Below the pieces are notes generated by a model. The model was not told the DNA's origin. It saw only the letters and a list, made by a program, of their open reading frames with translations, and did no database searches. Positions 8,646 through 18,654 of a DNA stretch of 64,000 bases are shown here, in pieces. Location: contig NZ_SFCC01000001.1 of NCBI RefSeq assembly GCF_004214935.1, positions 124,001-188,000 of the forward strand, written 5' to 3'. Source of the stretch: Amycolatopsis suaedae (lineage in GTDB: Bacteria; Actinomycetota; Actinomycetes; Mycobacteriales; Pseudonocardiaceae). Within the stretch, counting starts at the first letter, position 1; each line of letters opens with the position of its first letter. Both the position numbers and the translations under genes were made by a program.

Positions 8646-9629
8646 ATGCACGCCATTCGCCAGTACGAGTTCGGCCCGGCCGACCGGCTCCGCTACGAGG
8701 AGGTACCCGACCCGGTGCCGCACGCGGGCCAAGCCCGCATCCGGGTCGCCGCGGCCGGGGTGCATCTGGTGGACACCTCGATCCGGGCCGGTGTCACCGG
8801 CGGCCCGTTCCCGCCGCCGGAGCTGCCGATGACCCCCGGCCGTGAGGTCGCCGGGGTCGTCGACGTGGTCGGGTCCGAAGTGGACAGCCAGTGGGTCGGC
8901 GCCAGGGTGGTGGCGCACCTGGGCCCGGCCAGCGGCGGTTACGCCGAGCTGGCCGTGGCGAACGTGACGTCGCTGCAGCGCGTCCCGGACGGCGTGGGCG
9001 ACGCCGCGGCGGTCGCCACCATCGGCACCGGGCGCACCGCCATGGCCGTGCTGAACGACGCCGCCGTCACCGCCGACGACGTGGTGCTGGTGACGGCCGC
9101 GGCGGGCGGGATCGGCAGCGTCGCCGTGCAGGTGGCCCGCAACGCCGGGGCCACGGTGATCGGCCTGGCCGGCGGTCCCGCCAAGGTCGAGGTGGTCCGC
9201 GCGCTGGGCGCCCACATCGCGCTGGACTACGAGGACCCGGGCTGGGTGGACCGGCTGACCGCCGAGCTGGGGGAGCGCAGGCTCAGCGTGGTGCTGGACG
9301 GCGTGGGCGGCAAACCCGGCCGGGCGGCGATGGACCTGCTCGGCCCGGGTGGCCGGCTGGTCATGTTCGGCTGGTCGGCGGGGGAGCCGACCGAGCTGAG
9401 CGCGCCGGACCTGTTCGGCCGCGGCCTGACCGTGTCGGTGCCGATCGGTCAGCGGATCATGGCGGTGCCCGGCAGGCTGCGTGCCCTGGAGGACCAGGCG
9501 CTGGCCGAGGTTGCGGCCGGCCGGGTGGAGCCGCTGGTCAACGAACCGTTCGCGCTGGCCGACGCGGCCGCCGCGCACGTCGCGCTGGAGACCAGGGCCA
9601 CCGTCGGCAAGGTGGTGCTCATCCCGTGA
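8646..9629 (+). CDS. Zinc-type alcohol dehydrogenase-like quinone oxidoreductase
   Basis: A 327-residue medium-chain dehydrogenase/reductase of the NADPH:quinone oxidoreductase class. It has the N-terminal GroES-like domain (HAIRQYEFGPADRLRYEEVPD) and a Rossmann fold with VTAAAGGIGSVAVQVARNAG, the AAGGVG-type NADPH loop. The zinc-binding cysteine cluster of true alcohol dehydrogenases is absent. ATG at 8646 follows GGGAG with 7-base spacing. The MerR-type promoter upstream suggests induction by a redox-active or electrophilic compound. Its last 11 bases overlap the convergent DUF402 gene. Confidence 0.88.
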   Translation: MHAIRQYEFGPADRLRYEEVPDPVPHAGQARIRVAAAGVHLVDTSIRAGVTGGPFPPPELPMTPGREVAGVVDVVGSEVDSQWVGARVVAHLGPASGGYAELAVANVTSLQRVPDGVGDAAAVATIGTGRTAMAVLNDAAVTADDVVLVTAAAGGIGSVAVQVARNAGATVIGLAGGPAKVEVVRALGAHIALDYEDPGWVDRLTAELGERRLSVVLDGVGGKPGRAAMDLLGPGGRLVMFGWSAGEPTELSAPDLFGRGLTVSVPIGQRIMAVPGRLRALEDQALAEVAAGRVEPLVNEPFALADAAAAHVALETRATVGKVVLIP

Positions 9630-10092
9630 TGTCCGGGTAGCGGTGGTCGGCGGCGAAGTAGGGGCGGATCGGCGGCGGCGGGAAGACGGCGCCGCGGTGC
9701 AGGTAGGTGTCGAGGAACCGCTGTGCCCGGGTCAGCATCTCGGTGCTGTCGGCCACCGAGAGGTGGCCGTCGCGGACGGCGTCGCCCAGCTCGTCGAGGT
9801 CGAGTACCCGGTAGGCGGGTCCCATGCCGGGCACCACGAAGTCCAGGTACTGGTCGGTGACGTGGAACGTGTCGCCCTCGCGGTCGATGCGCACCATGTC
9901 GACGTACCACTCGCGTTCCCACCGGAACGCCTCCCACACCAGCTGGACGCCGACGTCGAGCAGCCAGAAGATGCGCCGGTCGCCGCCGTGCCGGGTGTTG
10001 GTGGCCGGTTCGTCGCTGATCAGCACGTCGCCGACGAGCACGGCCGGCCTCGGCGCTCCGTCGAGGATGCGATGGCGCACGGTGATGGTCAC
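9619..10092 (-). CDS. DUF402-family protein (FomD / nucleotide phosphatase fold)
   Basis: A 157-residue protein of the DUF402 family. Family hallmarks are visible: the central WLLDVGVQLVWEAFRWEREWYVDM strand set, followed by the acidic VTDQYLDFVV and LDLDELGDAV segments that bind the divalent metal. Characterised members hydrolyse nucleoside di/triphosphates or, as FomD, a cytidylylated intermediate. Substrate here is unknown. GAGGGGGA about 10 bases upstream supports the ATG at 10092. It converges on the oxidoreductase with a small 3' overlap and is divergent from rpe. Confidence 0.8.
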   Translation of the reverse strand: MTITVRHRILDGAPRPAVLVGDVLISDEPATNTRHGGDRRIFWLLDVGVQLVWEAFRWEREWYVDMVRIDREGDTFHVTDQYLDFVVPGMGPAYRVLDLDELGDAVRDGHLSVADSTEMLTRAQRFLDTYLHRGAVFPPPPIRPYFAADHRYPDITG

Positions 10093-10179
10093 GATCGGTC
10101 CCCCTCGGTTTGCCCGGGTGCAGTATGACCGACGTGCTGGTGGGCGCCCGGCGGCGGAGGCCTCCTACACTGCGTCACC

Positions 10180-10863
10180 GTGACCGCAGCTCGACCGCTC
10201 ATCGCCCCCAGCATCCTGTCCGCCGACTTCGCGCGCCTCGGCGCCGAGATCGACGCCGTCGCCGGTTCCGGCGACAACCGCGCCGACTGGGTCCACGTGG
10301 ACGTCATGGACGCCCACTTCGTGCCCAACCTGACGCTGGGGCTGCCGGTGGTGGAGTCGCTGCTGAAGTCCACCGACCTCCCGCTGGACTGCCACCTGAT
10401 GATCGAGGACCCGGACCGCTGGGCCGTCGGCTACGCCGAGGCGGGCGCCTACAACGTGACGGTGCACGCCGAGGCCGCGGCCGACCCGGTGGCCATCGCC
10501 AGGGACCTGCGGGCCGCGGGCGCCAAGGCCGGCCTGTCGATCAAGCCGGGCACGGCGCTGGAGGACTACGTCGAGGCGCTGCGGCACTACGACACGCTGC
10601 TGGTCATGTCCGTCGAACCGGGCTTCGGCGGGCAGTCGTTCATCCCGTCCGTGCTGGACAAGGTGCGGGCCGCCCGGCGGATGGTCGACACCGGCCACCT
10701 CAACGTGCTGATCGAGATCGACGGCGGCATCAACGCCGACACGATCGAGCAAGCGGCCGAGGCCGGAGTGGACTGCTTCGTGGCAGGCTCGGCCGTGTAC
10801 GGCGCGGGCGACCCGGGCCGCGCCGTCGCGGCGTTGCGGGAGCAGGCCGCCGCCGCGCGGTGA
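10180..10863 (+). CDS. rpe: Ribulose-phosphate 3-epimerase
   Basis: A 227-residue TIM-barrel enzyme that interconverts ribulose 5-phosphate and xylulose 5-phosphate. Signatures: [31 protein letters not shown] (metal-binding His and Asp), [25 protein letters not shown] and [18 protein letters not shown]. The start is a GTG at 10180; TACACT at 10166-10171 lies 8 bases before it, so the message is probably leaderless. It heads the riboflavin genes, supplying the interconversion of ribulose 5-phosphate, which is also the substrate of the RibB half of RibBA. Confidence 0.96.
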   Translation: MTAARPLIAPSILSADFARLGAEIDAVAGSGDNRADWVHVDVMDAHFVPNLTLGLPVVESLLKSTDLPLDCHLMIEDPDRWAVGYAEAGAYNVTVHAEAAADPVAIARDLRAAGAKAGLSIKPGTALEDYVEALRHYDTLLVMSVEPGFGGQSFIPSVLDKVRAARRMVDTGHLNVLIEIDGGINADTIEQAAEAGVDCFVAGSAVYGAGDPGRAVAALREQAAAAR

Positions 10864-10896
10864 GGGGGATCTCACCAGCGAGGTGCGGCCGGGAGG

Positions 10897-10910
10897 TCCA
10901 CCATGGTGGA
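10897..10910. promoter_or_regulatory. Perfect 14-bp palindrome before ribE
   Basis: TCCACCATGGTGGA is a perfect palindrome in the 79-bp gap between rpe and ribE, just upstream of a weak AACAAT box. It could be an operator. The gap is far too short for an FMN riboswitch aptamer and shows none of its conserved helices. Confidence 0.4.
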
Positions 10911-10942
10911 ACAATGCTGAACAGCAGGCTTGGAGGCGGACA

Positions 10943-11547
10943 GTGTTCACCGGCATCGTCGAGGAGCTCGGCGACATCACCGCGGTGGAGCAGGTACCCA
11001 ACGCGGCACGGCTCACCGTCCGTGGCCCGCTGGTCACCAGTGACGCGGCACACGGCGACTCGATCGCCGTCAACGGGGTCTGCCTGACCGTCGTCGACGT
11101 CGCGGGCGGGGAGTTCACCGTCGACGTGGTGCACGAGACACTGCAGCGGTCCAGCCTCGCCAAGGTCGCCGTCGGCGACCGGGTCAACCTGGAGCGGGCC
11201 GCCGCCGTCGGCGGCAGGCTGGGCGGCCACATCATGCAGGGCCACGTGGACGGCACCGGCGTGTACCTCTCCCGCGACCCCCAGGGCGTCACCCGGTTCG
11301 CTCTGCCCGAGCAGCTGAGCCGCTACGTGGTGGAGAAGGGCTCGATCGCCGTCGACGGCGTGTCGCTGACCGTGGTCGGGGTCGGCGTGGACGAGTTCAG
11401 TGTGGCGCTGATCCCGACGACGCTGGAGCTGACCACCCTCGGTCGCCGCGAGCCGGGCGATCTGGTCAACCTTGAGGTAGACGTGGTGGCCAAGTACGTG
11501 GAGAAACTGGCGGGTGCCCATCTCCCCGGCGCCTCGAAGGAGCGGTC

Positions 11548-11551
<4 letters not shown>
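10943..11551 (+). CDS. ribE: Riboflavin synthase alpha chain
   Basis: A 202-residue protein made of two tandem lumazine-binding beta-barrel repeats (about 1-97 and 98-195). It dismutates two 6,7-dimethyl-8-ribityllumazine molecules into riboflavin. Signatures: [10 protein letters not shown] at the N-terminus, [12 protein letters not shown] in repeat 1, [13 protein letters not shown], and the matching [15 protein letters not shown] in repeat 2. The GTG at 10943 is chosen because GGAGG lies 6 bases upstream and FTGIVEE is the family start. It overlaps ribBA by 4 bp (ATGA). Confidence 0.96.
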
Positions 11552-13807
<2,256 letters not shown>

Positions 13808-13813
13808 GCCGCG

Positions 13814-14164
13814 ATGCCCGAGTACGCCGACTGGGCCGGGTACTTCCGCCGGCGCGGCTTCTGTGGCGTGCAGCCGCTGGGACAGGGCATGGAGGGCGCG
13901 GTCTTCCAGCTCGACGAGACAGCGGTACACAAGGGACAGTCGATCAGCATCGAAAGGCGACTTGACGGCCGTTCGCTGCTCTCCGCGATGGAGTCCGGTG
14001 CGGCCGGTGTCGTGGGCTTTCCGGCCGAACTCCTGTTGCGGTACCGGGCCGCCTACGCGATCGCGGGCGCGAACTCCTATGGCGCGGACGGAACAGACGG
14101 CCACTTCGCCTGGTGCGTGGCCAACCTGGAACGCGCCGACATCGCCGAAGCACTCGGGCTCTAG
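13814..14164 (+). pseudogene. Remnant of an aminoglycoside-phosphotransferase-like kinase
   Basis: A 116-residue reading frame that looks like the two ends of an about 300-residue phosphotransferase joined together. The start FCGVQPLGQGMEGAVFQLDE resembles the glycine-rich loop of APH/choline-kinase-like proteins. The end (LLRYRAAYAIAGANSYGADG ... DGHFAWCVANLERADIAEAL) resembles their C-terminal helix. The HGD and DFD catalytic motifs are absent. I infer an internal deletion that kept the frame; it is probably non-functional as a kinase. It starts 6 bp after the PH-like gene. Confidence 0.6.
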
Positions 14165-14201
14165 GCGCACCGGCAGCGGGAAGCGGGCCTGCGCCTCGGT
14201 T

Positions 14202-15392
14202 TCAGGCGGGGATTCGGTGGTAGGGGTTGGTGCTGGGTCTTCGGCGTCTGGTGAGCCAGGCTGGGGGATGGAACTGGGGTTTGCCGTGGACCATGGTGAC
14301 GGTCCAGTCGGTGTGGTGGATGATCCGGTGGTGTCTGCCGCACAGGAGGATCATCTCGTCCACTGTGGTCTGTCCGCCGTGTTGCCATTCCCGTACGTGG
14401 TGGACGACGCACCAGCGGGCTTTCCTGGTACAGCCGGGGAAACAGCAGCCACGGTCCCGTAGGCGGAGCGCGCGGCGCTGGGCTTTGGTGGCGAGCCGGA
14501 CGTCGCGGCCCAGGTGCAGTACCTCGCCCTCGGAACCGAACACGGCCGGGACGAGCTTGGCTTCACAGCACAGCCGCGACAACGCCGACGCGCTCAGGTA
14601 CCCGGCGCCGTCGAGCACGGTGGGTCCGGCGCGGCGTTGCAGGTCGTCGAGCGTCGTGGTCACGGTGACCACGGCCCGTTCCCCGCCTTGGGTGCTCAGG
14701 TCCTCGGTGCGGGCGACCAGTTCGATCATCTCGGCCAGTGCGTCGCCCTTCCGTTCGGCCTGATCGCGTAGATCGGGCTGCCCTTCCTCGGCCGGGCACG
14801 GTTTGGCCAGCACATCGAACAGGCCGTCCAGGGTGGCGCCGGTTTCCGGGTCGAGGGTTCCGGCGAACCGGTACCGGCCGCGTCGATCCACTGTGGAGCG
14901 GAACTCGCGGACCGGGTGCGCCAGTGCGTCTTCGTCGGGTGGGGCGCTGTCCTGGTCGACGCGGGCCCGGATGTTGTCCCCCGCCTTCCGCACCGCGGTC
15001 GGTGGGGCCGTGCGAGCCAGGGTCAGCAGAATGTCCTCGAAACCCTCCCGCGCCTCCACCGGCAGGGCCGTAATAGCGCGGTGGATTTCCACCGCGTGCT
15101 CCAGTGACACCTCACCCGCCGCCAGCGCCGCACCGGTCGCGGCCAGCGAGCCGAACAGTTCCTCGGCCAGCTGCACCCGTGTCTTGGCCAGCGCGCGGGA
15201 GACGTTGAGGTTGTCCACCTGAAACGCCACCAGATCCCGGAACCCCAGATCCGCCCCGCGGGCGCTCAGCTCCGCCAGGCCTTCCAGTATCTCGGCGGCG
15301 GCCGCGGCCATCTTTTCCTGGCCACGCTGAATGATGGCGGCTACCTCCTCGTCGGAGTGCCGCCACAGGCGGGTACCAGGCTTCTCGAACAC
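14202..15392 (-). CDS. DUF222/HNH endonuclease (13E12-repeat family)
   Basis: A 396-residue protein of the actinobacterial DUF222-HNH family, to which the M. tuberculosis REP13E12 genes belong. Residues about 40-300 form the helical DUF222 domain (LLTLARTAPPTAVRKAGDN, FAGTLDPETGATLDGLFDVL). The C-terminal HNH nuclease has CCFPGCTRKARWCVVHHVRE, then LLCGRHHRIIHH. The GTG at 15392 is the only start in the region and sits 6 bases after a -10 box. The promoter spacer contains a near-perfect LexA box, so it should be induced by DNA damage. Confidence 0.87.
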   Translation of the reverse strand: MFEKPGTRLWRHSDEEVAAIIQRGQEKMAAAAAEILEGLAELSARGADLGFRDLVAFQVDNLNVSRALAKTRVQLAEELFGSLAATGAALAAGEVSLEHAVEIHRAITALPVEAREGFEDILLTLARTAPPTAVRKAGDNIRARVDQDSAPPDEDALAHPVREFRSTVDRRGRYRFAGTLDPETGATLDGLFDVLAKPCPAEEGQPDLRDQAERKGDALAEMIELVARTEDLSTQGGERAVVTVTTTLDDLQRRAGPTVLDGAGYLSASALSRLCCEAKLVPAVFGSEGEVLHLGRDVRLATKAQRRALRLRDRGCCFPGCTRKARWCVVHHVREWQHGGQTTVDEMILLCGRHHRIIHHTDWTVTMVHGKPQFHPPAWLTRRRRPSTNPYHRIPA

Positions 15393-15398
15393 ATCACC

Positions 15399-15427
15399 AT
15401 CATATTGCGAACAGGTGTTCGAAACAA
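15399..15427 (-). promoter_or_regulatory. SOS-controlled leaderless promoter with LexA box
   Basis: On the minus strand, TTGTTT (15422-15427) and TATGAT (15399-15404) form -35 and -10 boxes with a 17-bp spacer. Six bases separate the -10 from the GTG start. The spacer is occupied by TCGAACACCTGTTCGC (15407-15422), which matches the actinobacterial LexA consensus TCGAAC-N4-GTTCGA at 11 of 12 positions. LexA bound here would block polymerase directly. Confidence 0.75.
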
Positions 15428-15445
15428 ATACACGATCGAGCGAGT

Positions 15446-16090
15446 TCAGCGTTCGTCGGGCCGCAGCGCGTCGAGGATGAGCGACAGGCCGAAGTCGAAC
15501 TCGGCGCCGTAGTCGTAGCCGGGCTTCAGGGCGTGCTCGACGGCCAGTTCGGTGAGGTGGGGATGGGTGCCGGCGGGCAGGCTGTCCAGGATGCCGCCCG
15601 CGACCTGCTCCAGCTCGGCAGGCGTGGTGAACGGCAGGCTGTGTTCCTGCAGGACGAAACCGTAGAGGTAACTGTCGATCACCGAGAAGGCGTGCGCGGC
15701 CATCGGGACGGAGAAGCCGCCCGTGCGCAGGATGCCGATGACGGCGTCGTGGTGGCGCAGGGTTGCCGGGCCGGGTGTGCTGCGGGAGTCGAGCAGGCCG
15801 ACCGCCCAGGGGTGGCGGCGCAGCGCCGCGCGCAGGGAGACGCAGCGCTCGCGCAGGGCCGGTTTCCAGTCCGTGGTCGCATTCGGCAGCCGCACCTCGC
15901 CGAACACCGTGTCCACCATGCCGTCGAGGATGTCCTCCCGCCCGGCCACGTGGTTGTAGAGCGACATCGCCTCGACGCCGAGTCTCGCGGCGATCGCCCG
16001 CATGCTGATTCCCGCCGCGCCCTTCTCGTCGGCCAGCTCCACGGCCGCCGTGACCACTCGTTCCCTGCTGAGTGGTGCGCGCTTGCCCAT
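15446..16090 (-). CDS. TetR-family regulator (TetR_C type), autoregulated
   Basis: A 214-residue repressor. Its N-terminus ([20 protein letters not shown]...[20 protein letters not shown]) is a TetR helix-turn-helix, and the C-terminal half ([27 protein letters not shown]) is the TetR_C ligand domain of the subgroup often annotated as tetracycline-repressor-like. It is transcribed away from a NAD(P)-binding oxidoreductase. Two near-identical inverted repeats lie between the two starts, so it very likely controls itself and the neighbour. Confidence 0.9.
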   Translation of the reverse strand: MGKRAPLSRERVVTAAVELADEKGAAGISMRAIAARLGVEAMSLYNHVAGREDILDGMVDTVFGEVRLPNATTDWKPALRERCVSLRAALRRHPWAVGLLDSRSTPGPATLRHHDAVIGILRTGGFSVPMAAHAFSVIDSYLYGFVLQEHSLPFTTPAELEQVAGGILDSLPAGTHPHLTELAVEHALKPGYDYGAEFDFGLSLILDALRPDER

Positions 16091-16107
16091 CGATGCCTCC
16101 TTGACCG

Positions 16108-16149
16108 GACTTACGCCGTAAGTCTAGCCTGGACTTACAGTGTAAGTCC
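16108..16149. promoter_or_regulatory. Twin TetR operators
   Basis: Two perfect inverted repeats in the 74-bp divergent intergenic region: GACTTAC-GCC-GTAAGTC at 16108-16124 and GGACTTAC-AGT-GTAAGTCC at 16131-16149, with centres 24 bp apart. The shared half-site is GGACTTAC. Positions fit operators for the adjacent TetR regulator controlling both divergent genes. TAGACT on the minus strand (16121-16126) and TACAGT on the plus strand (16136-16141) may be the -10 boxes they cover. Confidence 0.8.
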
Positions 16150-16164
16150 GGAGGGAGCGGGAAC

Positions 16165-16839
16165 ATGAGGGTCTGCGTCATCGGAGCGTCGGGCAAGCTC
16201 GGGCAGTACCTGGTCGGGCACTCGCTGGACCGCGGCTACGAGGTCGTCGGTGTGTGCCGGGAGCGCAGCGTCGGCAAGCTCGCCGCGGTCGCCGACCGGA
16301 TCACGATCGTGCCGGGCCCGACCAACGACGCGGGGGTGATCCGCGAGGCGGTCGCCGGCTGCGACGGCGTGCTGACCGTGCTCGTGCCGTGGGGCGTCCA
16401 GCAGTACTCGTCGGGCACGGCACAGGCGGTGCTCGACCACGCCGAGCCCGGCGCGCGGCTGGTCTTCTCCTGCGGCTGGCACATCAGCCGCGACGGCAGG
16501 GACCGCTACTCGTGGCGGTTCCGCACGGCGTTGCGGCTGGCCACGTGGGCGGGGCGCGTGGTGCGGGCCGTGGAGATCGACGACCAGGTGGAGGCGTGCC
16601 GCCGGATCTTCGCCAGCGACCGGCGGTGGACGGTCGTGCGGGGCAGCGACCTGGAGGAAGGGGAGAGCCAGGGGCTGCCGGTGTGGAGCAGGCACGTCGG
16701 CGACCCGATCCTGGCCAGCAACCTGACGCGCCGGACCGACTTCGCGTTGTTCATGGTGCACGCCCTCACCGACGACACGCTCGTCGGCGAGGCGCCCGCG
16801 ATCGTCGGGCGGCTGTCACCGAGCGCCCGGGCGGCCTAG
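16165..16839 (+). CDS. NAD(P)-binding oxidoreductase (atypical SDR / NmrA-like)
   Basis: A 224-residue single-domain Rossmann protein. MRVCVIGASGKLGQYLVGHS contains the GxxGxxG nucleotide loop of atypical short-chain dehydrogenases. No classical YxxxK catalytic pair is evident, as in NmrA-like proteins. The substrate is unknown; divergence from a TetR repressor with two operators suggests a ligand-inducible detoxification role. A GGAGGGAG ribosome site precedes the ATG. Its TAG stop shares the palindrome CTAG with the stop of the convergent xthA. Confidence 0.82.
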   Translation: MRVCVIGASGKLGQYLVGHSLDRGYEVVGVCRERSVGKLAAVADRITIVPGPTNDAGVIREAVAGCDGVLTVLVPWGVQQYSSGTAQAVLDHAEPGARLVFSCGWHISRDGRDRYSWRFRTALRLATWAGRVVRAVEIDDQVEACRRIFASDRRWTVVRGSDLEEGESQGLPVWSRHVGDPILASNLTRRTDFALFMVHALTDDTLVGEAPAIVGRLSPSARAA

Positions 16840-17615
16840 AGATCCAGGTCGACGACGATGGGCGCGTGGTCGGAGGGGCCCTTGCCCTTGCGGGCCTCCC
16901 GGTCGACGTAGGCGTCGGTCACCGCGGCGGCGAACTGCTGGTCGGCGTAGACCAGGTCGATGCGCATGCCCATGTTCTTGTGGAAGGCGCCGGCCCGGTA
17001 GTCCCAGTAGGTGAACGGGTGGTCGTGCTTGAGCGGCCGGGGGATGACGTCGGTCAGGCCGGCGTCACGCAGCGCCGCCAGCGCGGCCCGCTCCGGCTCG
17101 GTGACGTGGGTGGACTCGGCGAACAGGCTGATGTCCCAGACGTCGGCGTCGGTCGGCGCGACGTTGAAGTCGCCCAGCACGGCGAACGGCCTGCCGGAGG
17201 CGGCCTCCTTGGCGGCGGTGCCGTGCAGGGCCGCCAGCCACCGCAGCTTGTAGTCGTAGTGCGGGTGGCCGGGCTCGCGGCCGTTGGGCACGTAGACCGA
17301 CCAGACCCGGACCCCGCCGCAGGTGGCCGCGATCGCACGCGGCTCGGCGCGGCTCTCGAAGTCCGGCTCGTCGATCAGGCCGCGGGTGACGTCCTCCAGT
17401 CCCACCCGGGACAGCACGCCGACCCCGTTCCACCTGCCGACGCCGTAGGCGGCCGCCTCGTAGCCCAGCTCCGCGACCTCGGCGGCGGGGAAGGCGTCGC
17501 TGTCGCACTTGAGTTCCTGCAGGCACACCACGTCCGGCCGCACCGAGGCCAGCCACTCCAGCAGCCGGGGGAGACGGGCACTGACGGAGTTGACGTTCCA
17601 GGTGGCGATCCGCAT
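16836..17615 (-). CDS. xthA: Exodeoxyribonuclease III
   Basis: A 259-residue endonuclease/exonuclease/phosphatase-fold enzyme that cleaves abasic sites in base-excision repair. MRIATWNVNSVSARLPRLLEWL is the N-terminal signature with the catalytic Asn. CLQELKCDSDAFP has the metal-binding Glu; WSVYVPNGREPGHPHYDYKL, LGDFNVAPTDADVWD (catalytic Asp/Asn pair) and PSDHAPIVVDLDL (Asp-His) follow. ATG at 17615 is chosen because MRIATWN is the universal start; an upstream ATG would add seven unrelated residues. Confidence 0.95.
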   Translation of the reverse strand: MRIATWNVNSVSARLPRLLEWLASVRPDVVCLQELKCDSDAFPAAEVAELGYEAAAYGVGRWNGVGVLSRVGLEDVTRGLIDEPDFESRAEPRAIAATCGGVRVWSVYVPNGREPGHPHYDYKLRWLAALHGTAAKEAASGRPFAVLGDFNVAPTDADVWDISLFAESTHVTEPERAALAALRDAGLTDVIPRPLKHDHPFTYWDYRAGAFHKNMGMRIDLVYADQQFAAAVTDAYVDREARKGKGPSDHAPIVVDLDL

Positions 17616-17659
17616 AACCGCAGAGTGCCACACCACCCCGACAGCCCCCGCGCCCGAAT

Positions 17660-17712
17660 GCCGTGAAGGGGGCCCTCACGGCAGGAGACGCCGTGAGGGC
17701 CCCCTTCACGGC
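17660..17712. terminator. Perfect 23-bp inverted repeat, terminator-like
   Basis: Two perfectly complementary 23-base arms (17660-17682 and 17690-17712) flank the 7-base loop AGGAGAC. It lies directly downstream of the serine-protease gene and upstream of xthA, both minus strand, so it should terminate the protease transcript. Each arm is itself nearly palindromic (GCCGTGA...TCACGGC), a design shared with other hairpins in the window. Confidence 0.8.
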
Positions 17713-17727
17713 CCTTGCTGCGGGAGA

Positions 17728-18441
17728 TCAGACCCCGGCGGTGGAGCGGATCCAGTCGCGGCTGTTGGCCACGCTGCCGTAGTTGTTCGTGCCGTTGGGG
17801 TTCTCGCCACCCTGGTTCTGCACCGTCGAGGCGACGCCGACCTGCTTGCCGTCGGCCATCTGCGGGCCGCCCGAGTCGCCCTTCCACGCCGCGCCGTTGA
17901 TGCCGCGGCTCTGGATGGCCGGGCCGCCCAGGTAGTCCTGGGACTTGCCGGTGACCTCCACGTTGGCGGTCTTCAGCTTCGGCGCGGCGGGACCGGTCGG
18001 GGTCTCGCGGCCCCAGCCGAAGATCTGGTTGGTCGCGCCGGTGGCCGGGTCCGCGTCACCGAGGGTGACGTAGGTGGTGTCGAACGAGCTGGTCAGGTGC
18101 AGCAGGGCGATGTCGGCACCCGGGGCGACCTCCTGCCGGTCGACGGTCACCTCGGTGCCGCCGCCCAGGTCGTTGCTGCCCAGCCGCACGCTCATCGAGT
18201 TGCCGAGGCAGTGCTCGGCGGTGAGCACCCACTGCGCGGAGATGATCGTGCCGGAGCAGTTGAACCGCCCCTCCACGTAGACCTGCGCGGCGTAGGGGAC
18301 GGGGCTGGCGACGTCGCCGCCGACGATGAACGGCTGGACACCACCCGGCTGCGGGGCGGCGCTGGCGACTCCGCCGGCGAGCAGGGTGGACAGTGTTGCG
18401 GTCACCGCGCAGGCGGCGCCGGCGAGACGGGCACGGCTCAC
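17728..18441 (-). CDS. Secreted trypsin-like serine protease (S1 family)
   Basis: A 237-residue chymotrypsin-fold protease. A signal peptide (about residues 1-30, ending GGVASAA) is followed by a short propeptide, then FIVGGDVASP, whose Ile-Val-Gly-Gly is the mature N-terminus. The catalytic triad is visible: His in VLTAEHC, Asp in GADIALLHL and Ser in WKGDSGGP. It should be an extracellular endopeptidase of the streptomycete trypsin type. The GTG at 18441 has GGAAGG about 8 bases upstream; the earlier in-frame start lacks one. Confidence 0.93.
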   Translation of the reverse strand: MSRARLAGAACAVTATLSTLLAGGVASAAPQPGGVQPFIVGGDVASPVPYAAQVYVEGRFNCSGTIISAQWVLTAEHCLGNSMSVRLGSNDLGGGTEVTVDRQEVAPGADIALLHLTSSFDTTYVTLGDADPATGATNQIFGWGRETPTGPAAPKLKTANVEVTGKSQDYLGGPAIQSRGINGAAWKGDSGGPQMADGKQVGVASTVQNQGGENPNGTNNYGSVANSRDWIRSTAGV

Positions 18442-18486
18442 GTCGAGTTCCTTCCGGTTGGGAGGCGCCGGCAACCCGGCGTGAAA

Positions 18487-18502
18487 CGGAAAGTAATTTC
18501 CG
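18487..18502. promoter_or_regulatory. Palindrome upstream of the protease gene
   Basis: CGGAAA-GTAA-TTTCCG is a perfect 6-4-6 inverted repeat 46 bp upstream of the protease GTG, in its 5' untranslated or promoter region. It loosely resembles the AGGAAAGTTTCCT palindrome before the PQQ dehydrogenase at 28133, another secreted enzyme, but the spacer differs. An operator role is a suggestion only. Confidence 0.4.
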
Positions 18503-18654
18503 AACCACTCGAAAGATACCTACCAACGTCGGATAGAGCGGTGTGCGTGCGCAAACATGACGCCATGTGACAAGCGGGCGGGTAGCGGACACGGGGGCGC
18601 GCGGCCGGGGCGGGGGCACGCGGGAGCGTCGGTGGCGAGCCATAGGCTGGTCGG

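Noticed and set aside
10864..10942. FMN riboswitch upstream of ribE
   Set aside because: The 79-bp gap is too short and none of the conserved aptamer helices is recognisable.
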